A stretch of 64,000 nucleotides of DNA from Pseudomonas syringae. Lineage in GTDB: Bacteria; Pseudomonadota; Gammaproteobacteria; Pseudomonadales; Pseudomonadaceae. The position numbers and the translations under genes were made by a program. Below are positions 17,142-25,220 of this stretch, piece by piece (within the stretch, counting starts at the first letter, position 1; each line of letters begins with the position of its first letter). The DNA lies in NCBI RefSeq assembly GCF_001698815.1, contig NZ_LGSI01000074.1:1-64000 (forward strand). The letters run 5' to 3'. The notes below the pieces were generated by a model. That model was not told the origin of the DNA and did not search any database. It saw only the letters and a list, made by a program, of their open reading frames with translations.

Positions 17142-17498
17142 TCAGCAGCAGGCAGCCACGCGCTCTGGACGGTTGCCCATGCCGCACAGGCGTCCGGAGT
17201 CCGGCGTCAGCCAGTGTTTGTTGGCATTGAGCGTCGTGCGCAACACCTCGCTTACCCAGTCCGGAAGGTTCGGATGCAAGCGGTAATACACCCACTGGCC
17301 CTGGCGTCGATCCGCCAGCAGCCCGCACTCGCGCAGCACTGCAAGATTGCGGGAAACCTTGGGTTGGCTCTGGTTCAGTGCACAGGTCAGCTCGCACACG
17401 CAGAGTTCCTGCTCGCCGGTGATCAGCAGCATCATGCGGATACGGTTTTCATCAGCCAGGCATTTGAAAACAGTGGTGGGGGTCAGGTGATCGGCCAT
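17142..17498 (-). CDS. arsR: ArsR arsenical-responsive repressor
   Basis: A 118-residue winged-helix repressor of the ArsR/SmtB family. The As(III)-binding cysteines sit in ELCVCELTCAL, the usual CVC site at the start of the recognition helix region, followed by QPKVSRNLAVLRE. Further cysteines occur at the C-terminus (CGMG...ACC). It binds DNA without arsenite and releases it on metalloid binding. The gene is divergent from arsB-arsH-arsC, so it probably represses both directions from the shared 250-base region. Start MADHLTPTTVFK is chosen because the fold begins there. Confidence 0.93.
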   Translation of the reverse strand: MADHLTPTTVFKCLADENRIRMMLLITGEQELCVCELTCALNQSQPKVSRNLAVLRECGLLADRRQGQWVYYRLHPNLPDWVSEVLRTTLNANKHWLTPDSGRLCGMGNRPERVAACC

Positions 17499-17748
17499 CG
17501 CAGCCTCGGTATCAATCAATGGCCGAACTGTAAAGGATGTACTTTGGCAAATATATGATTTTGTCCATGAGCTTATGGAACCTGATCAGCCTTGCTCGGC
17601 AAGATCGCCATGAAGTCACTCATTTTTCTGATTGTGACTACATCTGTAATTCCGTATATATGAATTATCGAATATGATCGCTCGCCATCGGGCCACGGTC
17701 GTTTAGGCCCCTGTTCATCATTTCCACGACGCGCATTGAGCACATTCC
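17499..17748. promoter_or_regulatory. Divergent ars control region
   Basis: 250 bases between divergent arsR and arsB. It contains a conspicuously AT-rich, partly symmetrical stretch at 17654-17678 (GTATATATGAATTATCGAAT and adjoining bases) and another at 17547-17560 (GGCAAATATATGAT). Either could be an ArsR operator or a -10 region. The assignment to ArsR is inference from position. Confidence 0.45.
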
Positions 17749-19032
17749 ATGCTGACGGCATCACTGATTTTTCTGGCAACGATCATCTTTGTCATCTGGC
17801 AACCCAAAGGTCTCGGCGTTGGCTGGAGTGCCGCAGCTGGCGCACTGGTTGCCCTTGCCACCGGCGTGGTCGGGCTCGGCGATATTCCTGTGGTCTGGAA
17901 CATTGTCTGGAATGCCACGGCCACTTTTATCGCAGTCATCATCATCAGCCTGTTACTCGACGAAGCGGGCTTTTTCGAGTGGGCCGCGTTGCACGTGGCG
18001 CGTTGGGGCAAAGGGCGAGGGCGGCGCCTGTTTGCTTTCATCATTGTGCTGGGTGCCGCTGTGTCAGCGTTGTTTGCCAATGACGGGGCTGCATTGATCC
18101 TGACGCCCATCGTCATTGCCATGCTCACGGCGCTGCGTTTTTCGCCTGCCGCCACCCTGGCGTTTGTGATGGGCGCGGGGTTTATTGCTGACACGGCCAG
18201 CCTGCCGTTGGTGGTGTCGAATCTGGTGAATATCGTTTCGGCTGACTATTTCCATCTGGAGTTCGGCGAGTACGCATCGGTCATGCTGCCGGTGGATCTG
18301 GTCAGCATCGCCGCCACTCTGCTGATGCTGCTGTGGTTCTTTCGCAAGGAAATCCCCGCAACCTACGACGTGTCACAACTCAAGCAGCCTGAAGAGGCCA
18401 TTGTCGATCGGGCAACGTTCGTGGCGGGCTGGTGGGTCCTGCTCCTGCTGCTTGCAGGCTTTTTCGTGGGTGACGCGTTGGGAGTGCCCATCAGTGCTGT
18501 GGCGGCGAGCTGCGCCTTGTTGCTTTATGTGATTGCTGCCCGGGGACATGCCATCGCGACCGGCAAAGTGCTCAGAGAGGCGCCTTGGCAGGTGGTGATA
18601 TTTTCCCTGGGCATGTACCTGGTGGTTTACGGCCTCAGCAATGCCGGGTTGAGTCATTACGTCACTCGGATCCTGAATGTGTTTGCCGGGCACGGTGTTT
18701 GGGGAGCCGCATTCGGCACTGGTTTCCTGACCGCCATCCTGTCTTCGATCATGAACAATATGCCGACCGTGCTGATTGGCGCGCTGTCGATTCAGGCCAG
18801 TGATTCGACGGATGTGATCCGCCAGGCCATGGTTTACGCCAATGTGATCGGCTGCGACCTGGGACCGAAAATCACCCCCATCGGTAGCCTGGCAACGCTG
18901 TTGTGGCTGCACGTACTGGCCCGCAAGAATATCCGTATCACCTGGGGTTATTACTTTCGGGTCGGTGTGGTGATCACCGTTCCAGTGCTCGCCGCGACGC
19001 TGGCGACGCTGGCTATCAGGCTTGGTTTCTAA
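17749..19032 (+). CDS. arsB: ArsB arsenite efflux transporter
   Basis: A 427-residue polytopic inner-membrane protein of the ArsB/ion-transporter superfamily that expels arsenite (and antimonite), driven by the membrane potential. About 12 hydrophobic segments alternate with short loops. The family stretch FANDGAALILTPIVIAML and the later SSIMNNMPTVLIGALSI are characteristic. Length matches ArsB (about 429). It is the first gene of the ars operon, 12 bases before arsH. No arsA ATPase is nearby, so it probably works alone. Confidence 0.95.
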   Translation: MLTASLIFLATIIFVIWQPKGLGVGWSAAAGALVALATGVVGLGDIPVVWNIVWNATATFIAVIIISLLLDEAGFFEWAALHVARWGKGRGRRLFAFIIVLGAAVSALFANDGAALILTPIVIAMLTALRFSPAATLAFVMGAGFIADTASLPLVVSNLVNIVSADYFHLEFGEYASVMLPVDLVSIAATLLMLLWFFRKEIPATYDVSQLKQPEEAIVDRATFVAGWWVLLLLLAGFFVGDALGVPISAVAASCALLLYVIAARGHAIATGKVLREAPWQVVIFSLGMYLVVYGLSNAGLSHYVTRILNVFAGHGVWGAAFGTGFLTAILSSIMNNMPTVLIGALSIQASDSTDVIRQAMVYANVIGCDLGPKITPIGSLATLLWLHVLARKNIRITWGYYFRVGVVITVPVLAATLATLAIRLGF

Positions 19033-19044
19033 ACAGGAGGACGT

Positions 19045-19758
19045 ATGGATGATTTACTGCCCAATCTCGATTCAGCACTGATCAGCGATTCACTGTTGGT
19101 TGAACAGAGTGATAACGCGCAGTGGACCCACAAGCCACGCATTCTGCTGTTGTATGGATCGAATCGGGAGCGCTCCTTCAGCCGCCTGATGGTCGAGGAG
19201 GCTGCGCGTTTGCTGGAGCATTTCGGTGCCGAGACCCGGGTATTCGATCCGGCGGGGCTACCCATGCCCGATGACGCGCCCGACAGTCACCAAAAGGTTC
19301 AGGAGTTGCGCGACCTGATGGTCTGGTCCGAGGGGCAAGTCTGGTGTTCTCCCGAGCGGCATGGCGCCATGAGTGCGGTGTTCAAGGCGCAAATCGATTG
19401 GGTCCCGCTGGCTATGGGCGCTGTCCGGCCCACGCAAGGCAAAACCCTTGCCGTGATGCAGGTCTGCGGGGGTTCGCAGTCTTTCAATGTGGTCAATCAG
19501 CTGCGTGTGTTGGGCCGCTGGATGCGTATGTTCACGATCCCCAACCAGTCGTCGGTGCCCAAGGCTTTTCTGGAGTTCGACGAGCACGGTCGAATGAAAC
19601 CTTCGTCGTTTTATGATCGATTGGTGGATGTCATGGAAGAATTGGTGAAGTTCACCTGGATATTGCGCGAGCGTCAGGAATTCCTGGTGGATCGCTATTC
19701 TGAACGCAAGGAATCCGCCGAAGAGCTTTCCCTGCGCGTCAATCAATCTTCTATCTAG
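19045..19758 (+). CDS. arsH: ArsH NADPH:FMN oxidoreductase
   Basis: A 237-residue flavodoxin-like protein of the ArsH family. It has the phosphate-binding loop LLYGSNRERSFSRLM and the tail typical of ArsH. ArsH proteins are NADPH-dependent FMN reductases; some oxidise trivalent methylated or aromatic arsenicals to less toxic pentavalent forms. AGGAGG precedes the ATG. It is directly downstream of arsB and upstream of arsC, so it is part of the resistance operon. Which arsenicals it acts on cannot be seen. Confidence 0.94.
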   Translation: MDDLLPNLDSALISDSLLVEQSDNAQWTHKPRILLLYGSNRERSFSRLMVEEAARLLEHFGAETRVFDPAGLPMPDDAPDSHQKVQELRDLMVWSEGQVWCSPERHGAMSAVFKAQIDWVPLAMGAVRPTQGKTLAVMQVCGGSQSFNVVNQLRVLGRWMRMFTIPNQSSVPKAFLEFDEHGRMKPSSFYDRLVDVMEELVKFTWILRERQEFLVDRYSERKESAEELSLRVNQSSI

Positions 19759-19812
19759 TCGGCAATGCGAGGCGCGATTCAGCTAGCCCGCATGACCGAG
19801 ACGAGGCATTTC

Positions 19813-20235
19813 ATGAGCGATATCACGATTTATCACAACCCGCAGTGCGCCACATCGCGCAATACGCTGGCGTTGATTCGTAACAGCGGTGTCGAACCGC
19901 AAGTCATTGAATATCTGAATACACCACCGTCACGGCAAACCCTTCAGGGTTTGATTGCCACGATGGGAATCGCTGTGCGCGACGTGATCCGTATCAAAGG
20001 GACACCCTACGAAACATTGGGGCTCGGCAATCCCGACCTTGACGATGAACAGCTGATCGATGCCATGCTGCAGCACCCCATCCTGATCAATCGGCCCATC
20101 GTGGTCACGCCTTTGGGGGTACGGCTCTGCCGGCCGTCCGAAGTGGTGCTGGATCTCCTGACGCAGGCCCAGAAGGGCACCTTCAGCAAGGAAGACGGAC
20201 AGGTAATAATCGATGACCAGGGCAAAAGGGTCTGA
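19813..20235 (+). CDS. arsC: Glutaredoxin-dependent arsenate reductase ArsC
   Basis: A 140-residue ArsC of the glutathione/glutaredoxin class. It reduces arsenate to arsenite, which ArsB exports. Cys12 lies in YHNPQCATSRNTL, the conserved N-terminal active site, and the arginines near LINRPIVVTPLGVRLCRP match the substrate-binding set. The longest frame begins 16 codons earlier; the ATG giving MSDITIYHNPQC is chosen because family members start there. It closes the ars operon, 54 bases after arsH. Confidence 0.95.
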   Translation: MSDITIYHNPQCATSRNTLALIRNSGVEPQVIEYLNTPPSRQTLQGLIATMGIAVRDVIRIKGTPYETLGLGNPDLDDEQLIDAMLQHPILINRPIVVTPLGVRLCRPSEVVLDLLTQAQKGTFSKEDGQVIIDDQGKRV

Positions 20236-20336
20236 CCGGGGCAGGGATTGAGCTATACCGGTTAGAACAAAACATCAGAACATGCGTCAAAACCTCAGCG
20301 TTTAGTCTCAACGCATGGATTTGAAAGGAGCTGCTT

Positions 20337-20894
20337 ATGTTTATCCGGTCGCTGACCATTGCCACGTTGCTCGCCTGTGCGGGTCCATTGCTCGCCGCCG
20401 ACAACGACACACCTTTGACCCAGGAGCGCGGCCGCACGCGGCCACTGATCATCATCGCCCCAAGCACCGTGGACCCAACGCTGGTCAGCCTGAAAAAAGC
20501 CCTGGACGAGCCGGAGAATCAGAAAGCTTTCGCCGAGCGCAATATGGTTCTGTATACGGTGGTCAATACGATCGGCCAGCGCGACGGCAAGAATCTCGAT
20601 GCGCAAACCACCATGGCGTTGATTCGCGAACTCAAGCTTGGTGCGAGCACCGGTACCAAGGTGATTCTGGTCGGCAAGGACGGCGAGAAGAAAATCGACA
20701 AACTTGGGCCTGTGGGTCCCAAGGAAATCTTCACCACCATCGACGCGCTGCCCGCCGAGGAAAAAAACTTTGCGGCGCCTGCGGTTTCAGCCCCCGCGCC
20801 CGAAGCCAAACCCGGCAAGGCAGAGAAAGCAGGCAAGGCAGAGAAAACCGGCAAACCGGCGAAAGGCGCTCCGGCCAAGGCGCTGGAAGACTGA
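20337..20894 (+). CDS. DUF4174-domain exported protein
   Basis: A 185-residue protein with a clear signal peptide (cleavage probably after LLAAD, about residue 21). A thioredoxin-like alpha/beta region typical of DUF4174 (RPLIIIAPSTVDPTL, TKVILVGKDGEKKIDK) follows. The last 40 residues are a low-complexity tail of K, A, P, G and E with repeats such as KAEKAGKAEK. The function of DUF4174 is unknown. AAAGGAG precedes the ATG. No operon partner: arsC ends 101 bases upstream and the next gene starts 169 bases downstream. Confidence 0.85.
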   Translation: MFIRSLTIATLLACAGPLLAADNDTPLTQERGRTRPLIIIAPSTVDPTLVSLKKALDEPENQKAFAERNMVLYTVVNTIGQRDGKNLDAQTTMALIRELKLGASTGTKVILVGKDGEKKIDKLGPVGPKEIFTTIDALPAEEKNFAAPAVSAPAPEAKPGKAEKAGKAEKTGKPAKGAPAKALED

Positions 20895-21063
20895 TTACGC
20901 CAATCATGGGAAGGTTGATCGGGCAGGAATGTGCCGTGTGTGGCTAAAACGATGTTCCGGGCTTGGGTGATGGGAATAAATCCATCATCCTGAGCGGGGG
21001 GATTTTACCGATCCCGCCCGGGCTCCGTTTAAAGCGATCAAATACCTGTGAAATCAAGTACCT

Positions 21064-22014
21064 ATGAAAACCGTTGCGGTCATTCTGTTTCCCGACTTCC
21101 TGCTCCTTGATATGGCCGGGCCAATCGAGGTGTTCTCCATCGCCAACCGTTATCTGCACGTCGATAACCATTACCAGCTCACTACCATCGGTACCCGGTC
21201 GTCAGCCATTCGCGCTTCCAACGGCGTTTCGGTGCAGCCCGATATCTCCATCGATACGGCTGCGAAAAGCTACGATCTGCTGCTCGTGCCAGGTGGTCCC
21301 GGCGCTTACAACGATAGAAACCTCGACCTGTTTGCCTGGCTGAGCGAGGCTGCGCAACAGTCCGGGTTGTATGGCTCGATCTGCACCGGCGCGTTCATAT
21401 TGGGTCATGCCGGCTTGCTGGACGGCCATCGCGTGACCACGCACTGGCATTACACAGAAAGACTGATCAGTGGTTTCCCAGCGGCACAGGTCACCACCGA
21501 CGAGATCTATATCAGGGATCGCCGCTTGATCACGTCAGGTGGCGTCACCGCCGGAATCGACCTGGCGCTGGCGATTGTTGCCCAGGATCATGGCAAGAAA
21601 GTCGCTCTGGACGTCGCCAAAGTGCTACTCGTGGTGATGACCCGCCAGGGCGGCCAGGCGCAGTTCAGTCCGTTGGTTGCCGCAGTGGCGAGCCAGGATT
21701 CGCCGATTACTCGCGTGCAGAATTACCTGCTCGAACACCTGGAAGAAGAGTTTTCCATCGAGCGCATGGCAGCAATGGCCGCGATGAGCGCACGTCACTT
21801 CTCCCGTGTGTTCGTCCGGGAAGTGAAGATGACGCCCATGGAATTCATTCAGAACGCCCGGATCGACAAGGCCCGCAGCTTGCTGGAAACCACGGCGCTA
21901 CCGTTGAAGACCATCGCCCACCGCAGCGGTTTTGGCAGCGTGCGGCATATGAGCCACCTGTTCAGCGAACGGTTGGGGCTGACGCCGACTCAGTATCGCC
22001 AGCAATTTGGTTAG
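21064..22014 (+). CDS. GlxA-family transcriptional regulator (DJ-1/PfpI fold plus AraC DNA-binding domain)
   Basis: A 316-residue regulator. Residues 1-185 form a DJ-1/PfpI-like domain (AVILFPDFLLLDMAGPIEVF, LLVPGGPGAYN, GSICTGAFILGHAGLLDG, with Cys in the elbow). Residues about 215-315 form the AraC double helix-turn-helix (FSIERMAAMAAMSARHFSRV, IAHRSGFGSVRHMSHLF). In Pseudomonas this family controls genes for glycine betaine, carnitine and other amines, but the inducer here cannot be read. The gene ends 12 bases before a repeat block. Confidence 0.93.
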   Translation: MKTVAVILFPDFLLLDMAGPIEVFSIANRYLHVDNHYQLTTIGTRSSAIRASNGVSVQPDISIDTAAKSYDLLLVPGGPGAYNDRNLDLFAWLSEAAQQSGLYGSICTGAFILGHAGLLDGHRVTTHWHYTERLISGFPAAQVTTDEIYIRDRRLITSGGVTAGIDLALAIVAQDHGKKVALDVAKVLLVVMTRQGGQAQFSPLVAAVASQDSPITRVQNYLLEHLEEEFSIERMAAMAAMSARHFSRVFVREVKMTPMEFIQNARIDKARSLLETTALPLKTIAHRSGFGSVRHMSHLFSERLGLTPTQYRQQFG

Positions 22015-22032
22015 TGCACCACCGCTGTTGTT

Positions 22033-22497
22033 GGCGCGAGGTTCGCCCGCGAAGGCGTCGGCTCAGGCGATAAATGTGTCGACTGGACTTCCGGTTCGCG
22101 GGCAAGCCTCGCTCCAACGGGCTGAAATCCGGTCTCACCGAAATACCGCAGTCACTGTGGGAGCGAACTTGTTCGCGAAGGCGTCGTCTCAGGCGATAAA
22201 TGTGGCGACTGGAATTTCGATTCGCGGGCAAGCCTCGCTCCAACGTGCTGAAATCCGGTCTCACCGAAATACCGCAGTCACTGTGGGCGCGAACTTGTTC
22301 GCGAAGGCGTCGGCTCAGGCGATAAATGTGTCGACTGGACTTCCGGTTCGCGGGCAAGCCTCGCTCCAACAGAATTGGGCTGAAATCCGGTCTCACCGAA
22401 ATCGCAGTCACTGTGGGAGCGAACTTGTTCGCGAAGGTTTTGGCTCAGGCGATAAATGTGGCGACTGGAATTTCGATTCGCGGGCAAGCCTCCAACG
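22033..22497. repeat. Four-copy intergenic tandem repeat with ABAB organisation
   Basis: A unit of about 126 bases is repeated four times; the landmark CTCAGGCGATAAATGTG occurs at 22062, 22188, 22314 and 22444. Copies 1 and 3 share TGTCGACTGGACTTCCGG, while copies 2 and 4 share TGGCGACTGGAATTTCGA. The array therefore looks like a duplicated dimer of about 252 bases. Each copy contains the palindrome pair GAACTTGTTCGCGAAG and TTCGCGGGCAAGCC. The last copy has lost four bases in this arm. It belongs to the same family as the repeats at the left edge of the window. Confidence 0.85.
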
Positions 22498-22570
22498 ATC
22501 CCGGTGGCTCTATTGCGCATCGCATTGGCCGTTACGCTCCTTGCGTGCGTCTTGTTTACCCGTGGGCGGC

Positions 22571-22598
22571 TGCGAAGATATCCAGGGATATCTTCGCA
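22571..22598. promoter_or_regulatory. Perfect 13-bp inverted repeat before the short AraC gene
   Basis: Arms TGCGAAGATATCC (22571-22583) and its exact complement (22586-22598) flank two bases. The right arm runs directly into the AGGGG ribosome site (22598-22602) of the next gene, whose ATG is at 22611. It could be an operator or an RNA hairpin limiting translation. In RNA the two-base spacer would open to a four-base loop or larger. Confidence 0.75.
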
Positions 22599-22610
22599 GG
22601 GGTAACACTC

Positions 22611-23006
22611 ATGGAAAACGAGCATCAGGACAGCGCGCAACGCAGCGCTCCGGCAGTCACCGGCGGGCTGGCTCCGTGGCGGCTGGAGTTGGTCAAGCAG
22701 CAGATCCTGACTGACTTGAGCAAGAAAATTTCCGTGCCCGAGCTTGCGCAGTCATGCGCGCTATCACGGAGCCACTTTTCCCGGGCCTTCAAGCGCAGTA
22801 CCGGCATGTCTCCCCAGGACTGGATCCGCCATCAGCGGATTGCCCAGGCGCAGCAACTGATCCAGCATTCCAGCCTGACCCTGACGCAAATCAGCGCCGA
22901 ATGCGGCTTTTTTGATCAGGCGCATTTTTCTCACATGTTCACCAAGACCGCAGGCACCAATCCGGCGATCTGGCGATTTCAGGCGCTCGCAGCAGTCGTT
23001 GCCTGA
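22611..23006 (+). CDS. Short AraC-family DNA-binding protein
   Basis: A 131-residue protein consisting almost only of the AraC/XylS double helix-turn-helix (about residues 25-125: ISVPELAQSCALSRSHFSRA, then LTLTQISAECGFFDQAHFSH). There is no sensory domain, unlike most members of about 300 residues; short MarA/SoxS-like members do exist. The start is the ATG with AGGGG seven to eight bases upstream. Longer frames run through the repeat block and are not credible. It is convergent with and abuts the RidA gene (stop codons adjacent). Targets are unknown. Confidence 0.88.
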   Translation: MENEHQDSAQRSAPAVTGGLAPWRLELVKQQILTDLSKKISVPELAQSCALSRSHFSRAFKRSTGMSPQDWIRHQRIAQAQQLIQHSSLTLTQISAECGFFDQAHFSHMFTKTAGTNPAIWRFQALAAVVA

Positions 23007-23474
23007 TTAAACCGCTGCAATCAGGTCGAGTTCTACCGTGGCATTTTTCGGCAATTGGTAAACGCCAATCGAGCTGCGGGTGTGGGCGCCGACATCACCC
23101 AGAACGAAAAACAGAATCTCGGAAGCGCCGTCCGCCACTTCGCTTTGCTGGGTAAAATCCTCGGCGCATTGCACGTACAGATTCATGCGCAGCAGACGCT
23201 TGACCTCATCCAGCGAACCCAGGCTGCGTTGCAAAAGGGCCAAGGCGCGCATGGCGCAGATTTTCGCCGCCAGTTGCGCTTGAGCGAGGCTGGTATCGGC
23301 GCCTGCGCGGCCGGTCACCACAACCGTATCGCCGACTCGGGGAATCTGGCCGCTGATGTACAGCTCGTTATGGTGGCGGATGAGCGGAACGTAATTGCCG
23401 CCGATCTTGATTTCTCCGTCGAAGCTGTAACCCAACTCTTCGGCTGTTTGTCTGAAACGGGCGTCTGCTGACAT
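23007..23474 (-). CDS. RidA-family (YjgF) protein
   Basis: A 155-residue member of the RidA/YjgF/YER057c superfamily, with PLIRHHNELYISGQIPRVGD and the C-terminal GVYQLPKNATVELDLIAAV. RidA proper hydrolyses reactive enamine/imine intermediates released by PLP enzymes. The usual catalytic arginine region near the C-terminus reads DVGAHTRSSIGVYQLP here, so a positively charged residue is present. It resembles the longer Rid subfamily, not canonical RidA (about 128 residues), so the exact reaction is uncertain. It ends at the base after the short AraC gene. Confidence 0.85.
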   Translation of the reverse strand: MSADARFRQTAEELGYSFDGEIKIGGNYVPLIRHHNELYISGQIPRVGDTVVVTGRAGADTSLAQAQLAAKICAMRALALLQRSLGSLDEVKRLLRMNLYVQCAEDFTQQSEVADGASEILFFVLGDVGAHTRSSIGVYQLPKNATVELDLIAAV

Positions 23475-23557
23475 CGGGCATCCTGCGCTGCGGTTGAGGA
23501 AACGAATGGGCTCGACTATAGCGTGATCGTGCAGTAGCGGCCATTTGCCTGAGTCAG

Positions 23558-23587
23558 CACAAGGCGCCGAATGTTCGGCGCCTTGTG
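23558..23587. terminator. Strong GC-rich hairpin downstream of the methyltransferase gene
   Basis: CACAAGGCGCCGAA pairs perfectly with its complement across a two-base centre (arms 23558-23571 and 23574-23587). It lies 14 bases beyond the methyltransferase stop codon. There is no convincing T tract, so it may end transcription with help or stabilise the 3' end. Confidence 0.6.
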
Positions 23588-23600
23588 TACGACCTGATAC

Positions 23601-24647
23601 CTACTTGCGGGCTTCGATGATCAGGTTGAACGGGGTTTCAGCCGCACGGCGAAAGCGAGTGAATCCTGCCTGGGTCAGCACATCGCGCAATCGCCCCTCG
23701 CCAGCCTGGGCTCCGAGACCCAGACCCACCTCCTGTGAAAGCGAGTTCGGCGTGCAGATGAAGGTCGACGCGGCGTAATACAACCGTCCCACCGGCGTCA
23801 GGTTTTCATCCAGATGATCCTGGGCGAACGGTTCTACGAGCAGCACCGTGCCATCGTCACGCAACGTCTCATAAGCATGCCGTGCGGCACCGACCGGGTC
23901 GCCCATGTCGTGCAGGCAATCGAAGTAACAGATCAGATCGTAATCATTACCGGGAAAGTCCTTGGCAGAGCCCTGCTGGAAGCTGGCCCGGTCGCCGACG
24001 CCAGCCTCTTCGGCACGTTGAGTTGCGGTATCGATGGAGGGTGCGTGGTAGTCGAAACCGATAAACGTCGAGGCCGGAAACGCCTGAGCCATGATCACCG
24101 TCGACGCTCCGTGGCCGCAGCCGATGTCGGCTACCTTGCCGCCCGCCTGGAGTTTCTCGACAACACCGTCCAGCGCCGGTAGCCAGTCGGCCACCAGATG
24201 CGCGCGGTAGCCCGGCCGGAAAAAACGCTCCGTACCGCTGAACATGCAGGGATGATGGTCGCCCCAGGGCAATGCGCCATCGCCGCGCATGGCTGCGACC
24301 ATTTTGTCCTTGTCATGAAACAGCGCCGCGACCACCGCCGCGCCACCGGTCATGTAGACCGGCGAGTCTTCGGTTCCTAGCACCAGCGCTTGTTCTTCGG
24401 GCAGGCGAAACTGGCCATCGCGATGCTCCACGTACCCGGATGCCGCCTGGGCACTGAGCCATTCGCGAACCAGACGCGCATTGCAGCCGGTCTTGCCGGC
24501 CAGCGTTTCCGGGGTCATGAACGCGCTATCGGCCATGGCTTGATACAGCCCGAGTTCCTCACCAAGAATCATGTTGGCAACAATTGCCGCTGCGCCCATG
24601 TCGTAGACCAGCTTGCCCATGAATTCACCGAGTTTTGCCTCATCCAT
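23601..24647 (-). CDS. SAM-dependent class I methyltransferase with N-terminal winged-helix region
   Basis: A 348-residue protein. An N-terminal helical/winged-helix region (residues 1-110, similar to that of Rv2258c-like and O-methyltransferase proteins) precedes a Rossmann methyltransferase domain. Its SAM motif I reads VADIGCGHGASTVIM, followed by FIGFDYHAPSIDTA and DYDLICYFDCLHD. Substrate unknown. The start MDEAKLGEFMG has AGGAGA upstream. A DUF3303 gene lies 80 bases downstream in coordinate terms and is transcribed ahead of it, so the two may be an operon. Confidence 0.9.
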   Translation of the reverse strand: MDEAKLGEFMGKLVYDMGAAAIVANMILGEELGLYQAMADSAFMTPETLAGKTGCNARLVREWLSAQAASGYVEHRDGQFRLPEEQALVLGTEDSPVYMTGGAAVVAALFHDKDKMVAAMRGDGALPWGDHHPCMFSGTERFFRPGYRAHLVADWLPALDGVVEKLQAGGKVADIGCGHGASTVIMAQAFPASTFIGFDYHAPSIDTATQRAEEAGVGDRASFQQGSAKDFPGNDYDLICYFDCLHDMGDPVGAARHAYETLRDDGTVLLVEPFAQDHLDENLTPVGRLYYAASTFICTPNSLSQEVGLGLGAQAGEGRLRDVLTQAGFTRFRRAAETPFNLIIEARK

Positions 24648-24727
24648 GGTCTGTTCTCCTCTGTAATCACCGCTGCCCGGGCATGCCCGATAAGGCAACC
24701 CGTGCGTGGCAGCGGCGTTTTGAATGG

Positions 24728-25006
24728 TTACTCTTTGAGCGCAGCTGCCAGCAGTGGCGCCGCCTGCTCGTCGGTCAACGCTGGATGCACTTCCATGACC
24801 AGCAGATCACTCCATTGCAGGACCCATTTCTGGATCAGCGTGATGTCGTCGGTCTCTGCAATACCAAAACCCGTCATGCCGCCCACGGCATGCCAGCGGC
24901 CGAGCATGGTCACGCCTGCGGGTGCCACGGCACCGGTCTTGAGGAAGCGCTCGATGGCGCGGTTACGGTTTTGCGAGTGGATGGACCAATTAACGATAAA
25001 CAGCAT
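24728..25006 (-). CDS. DUF3303-type small ferredoxin-like-fold protein
   Basis: A 92-residue protein starting MLFIVNWSIHSQNRNRAIER. It has the compact pattern of DUF3303 (GVTMLGRWHAVGGMTGFGIA, then DLLVMEVHPALTDEQ), a probable dimeric alpha/beta barrel. No enzymatic function is established for this family. AGGAGG lies just upstream of the ATG, which rules out the longer frame. It is transcribed ahead of the methyltransferase gene with an 80-base gap, suggesting a small operon. Confidence 0.75.
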   Translation of the reverse strand: MLFIVNWSIHSQNRNRAIERFLKTGAVAPAGVTMLGRWHAVGGMTGFGIAETDDITLIQKWVLQWSDLLVMEVHPALTDEQAAPLLAAALKE

Positions 25007-25220
25007 AAGGCACCTCCTGAGAAGGTCGGCACCTGAGTGTTGAACGCATCCGGCTGGCGCCGTGATGGCCGACGCGCGTCTGTTCAAGCCACGTGGTCGT
25101 GTGCTGAAACGACTGCTTCATAGTAAGGAATAGCAGCGTTTTCGCCTCTGGAGCTGACCGGTGATCTTTTTTCCGGGCAGCCAAGTAGAATCACGCCCTG
25201 AATGGCTTTTGAGGTTTGCG

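Noticed and set aside
22007..22714. Frames reading through the intergenic repeat block into the AraC gene
   Set aside because: Their protein is just translated repeat. The ribosome site at 22598-22602 fixes the AraC start at 22611.
25161..25220. Upstream GTG start of DNA polymerase II
   Set aside because: It would add 20 residues with no counterpart in the family; the GTG at 25221 has a better match to homologous N-termini. The alternative cannot be fully excluded.
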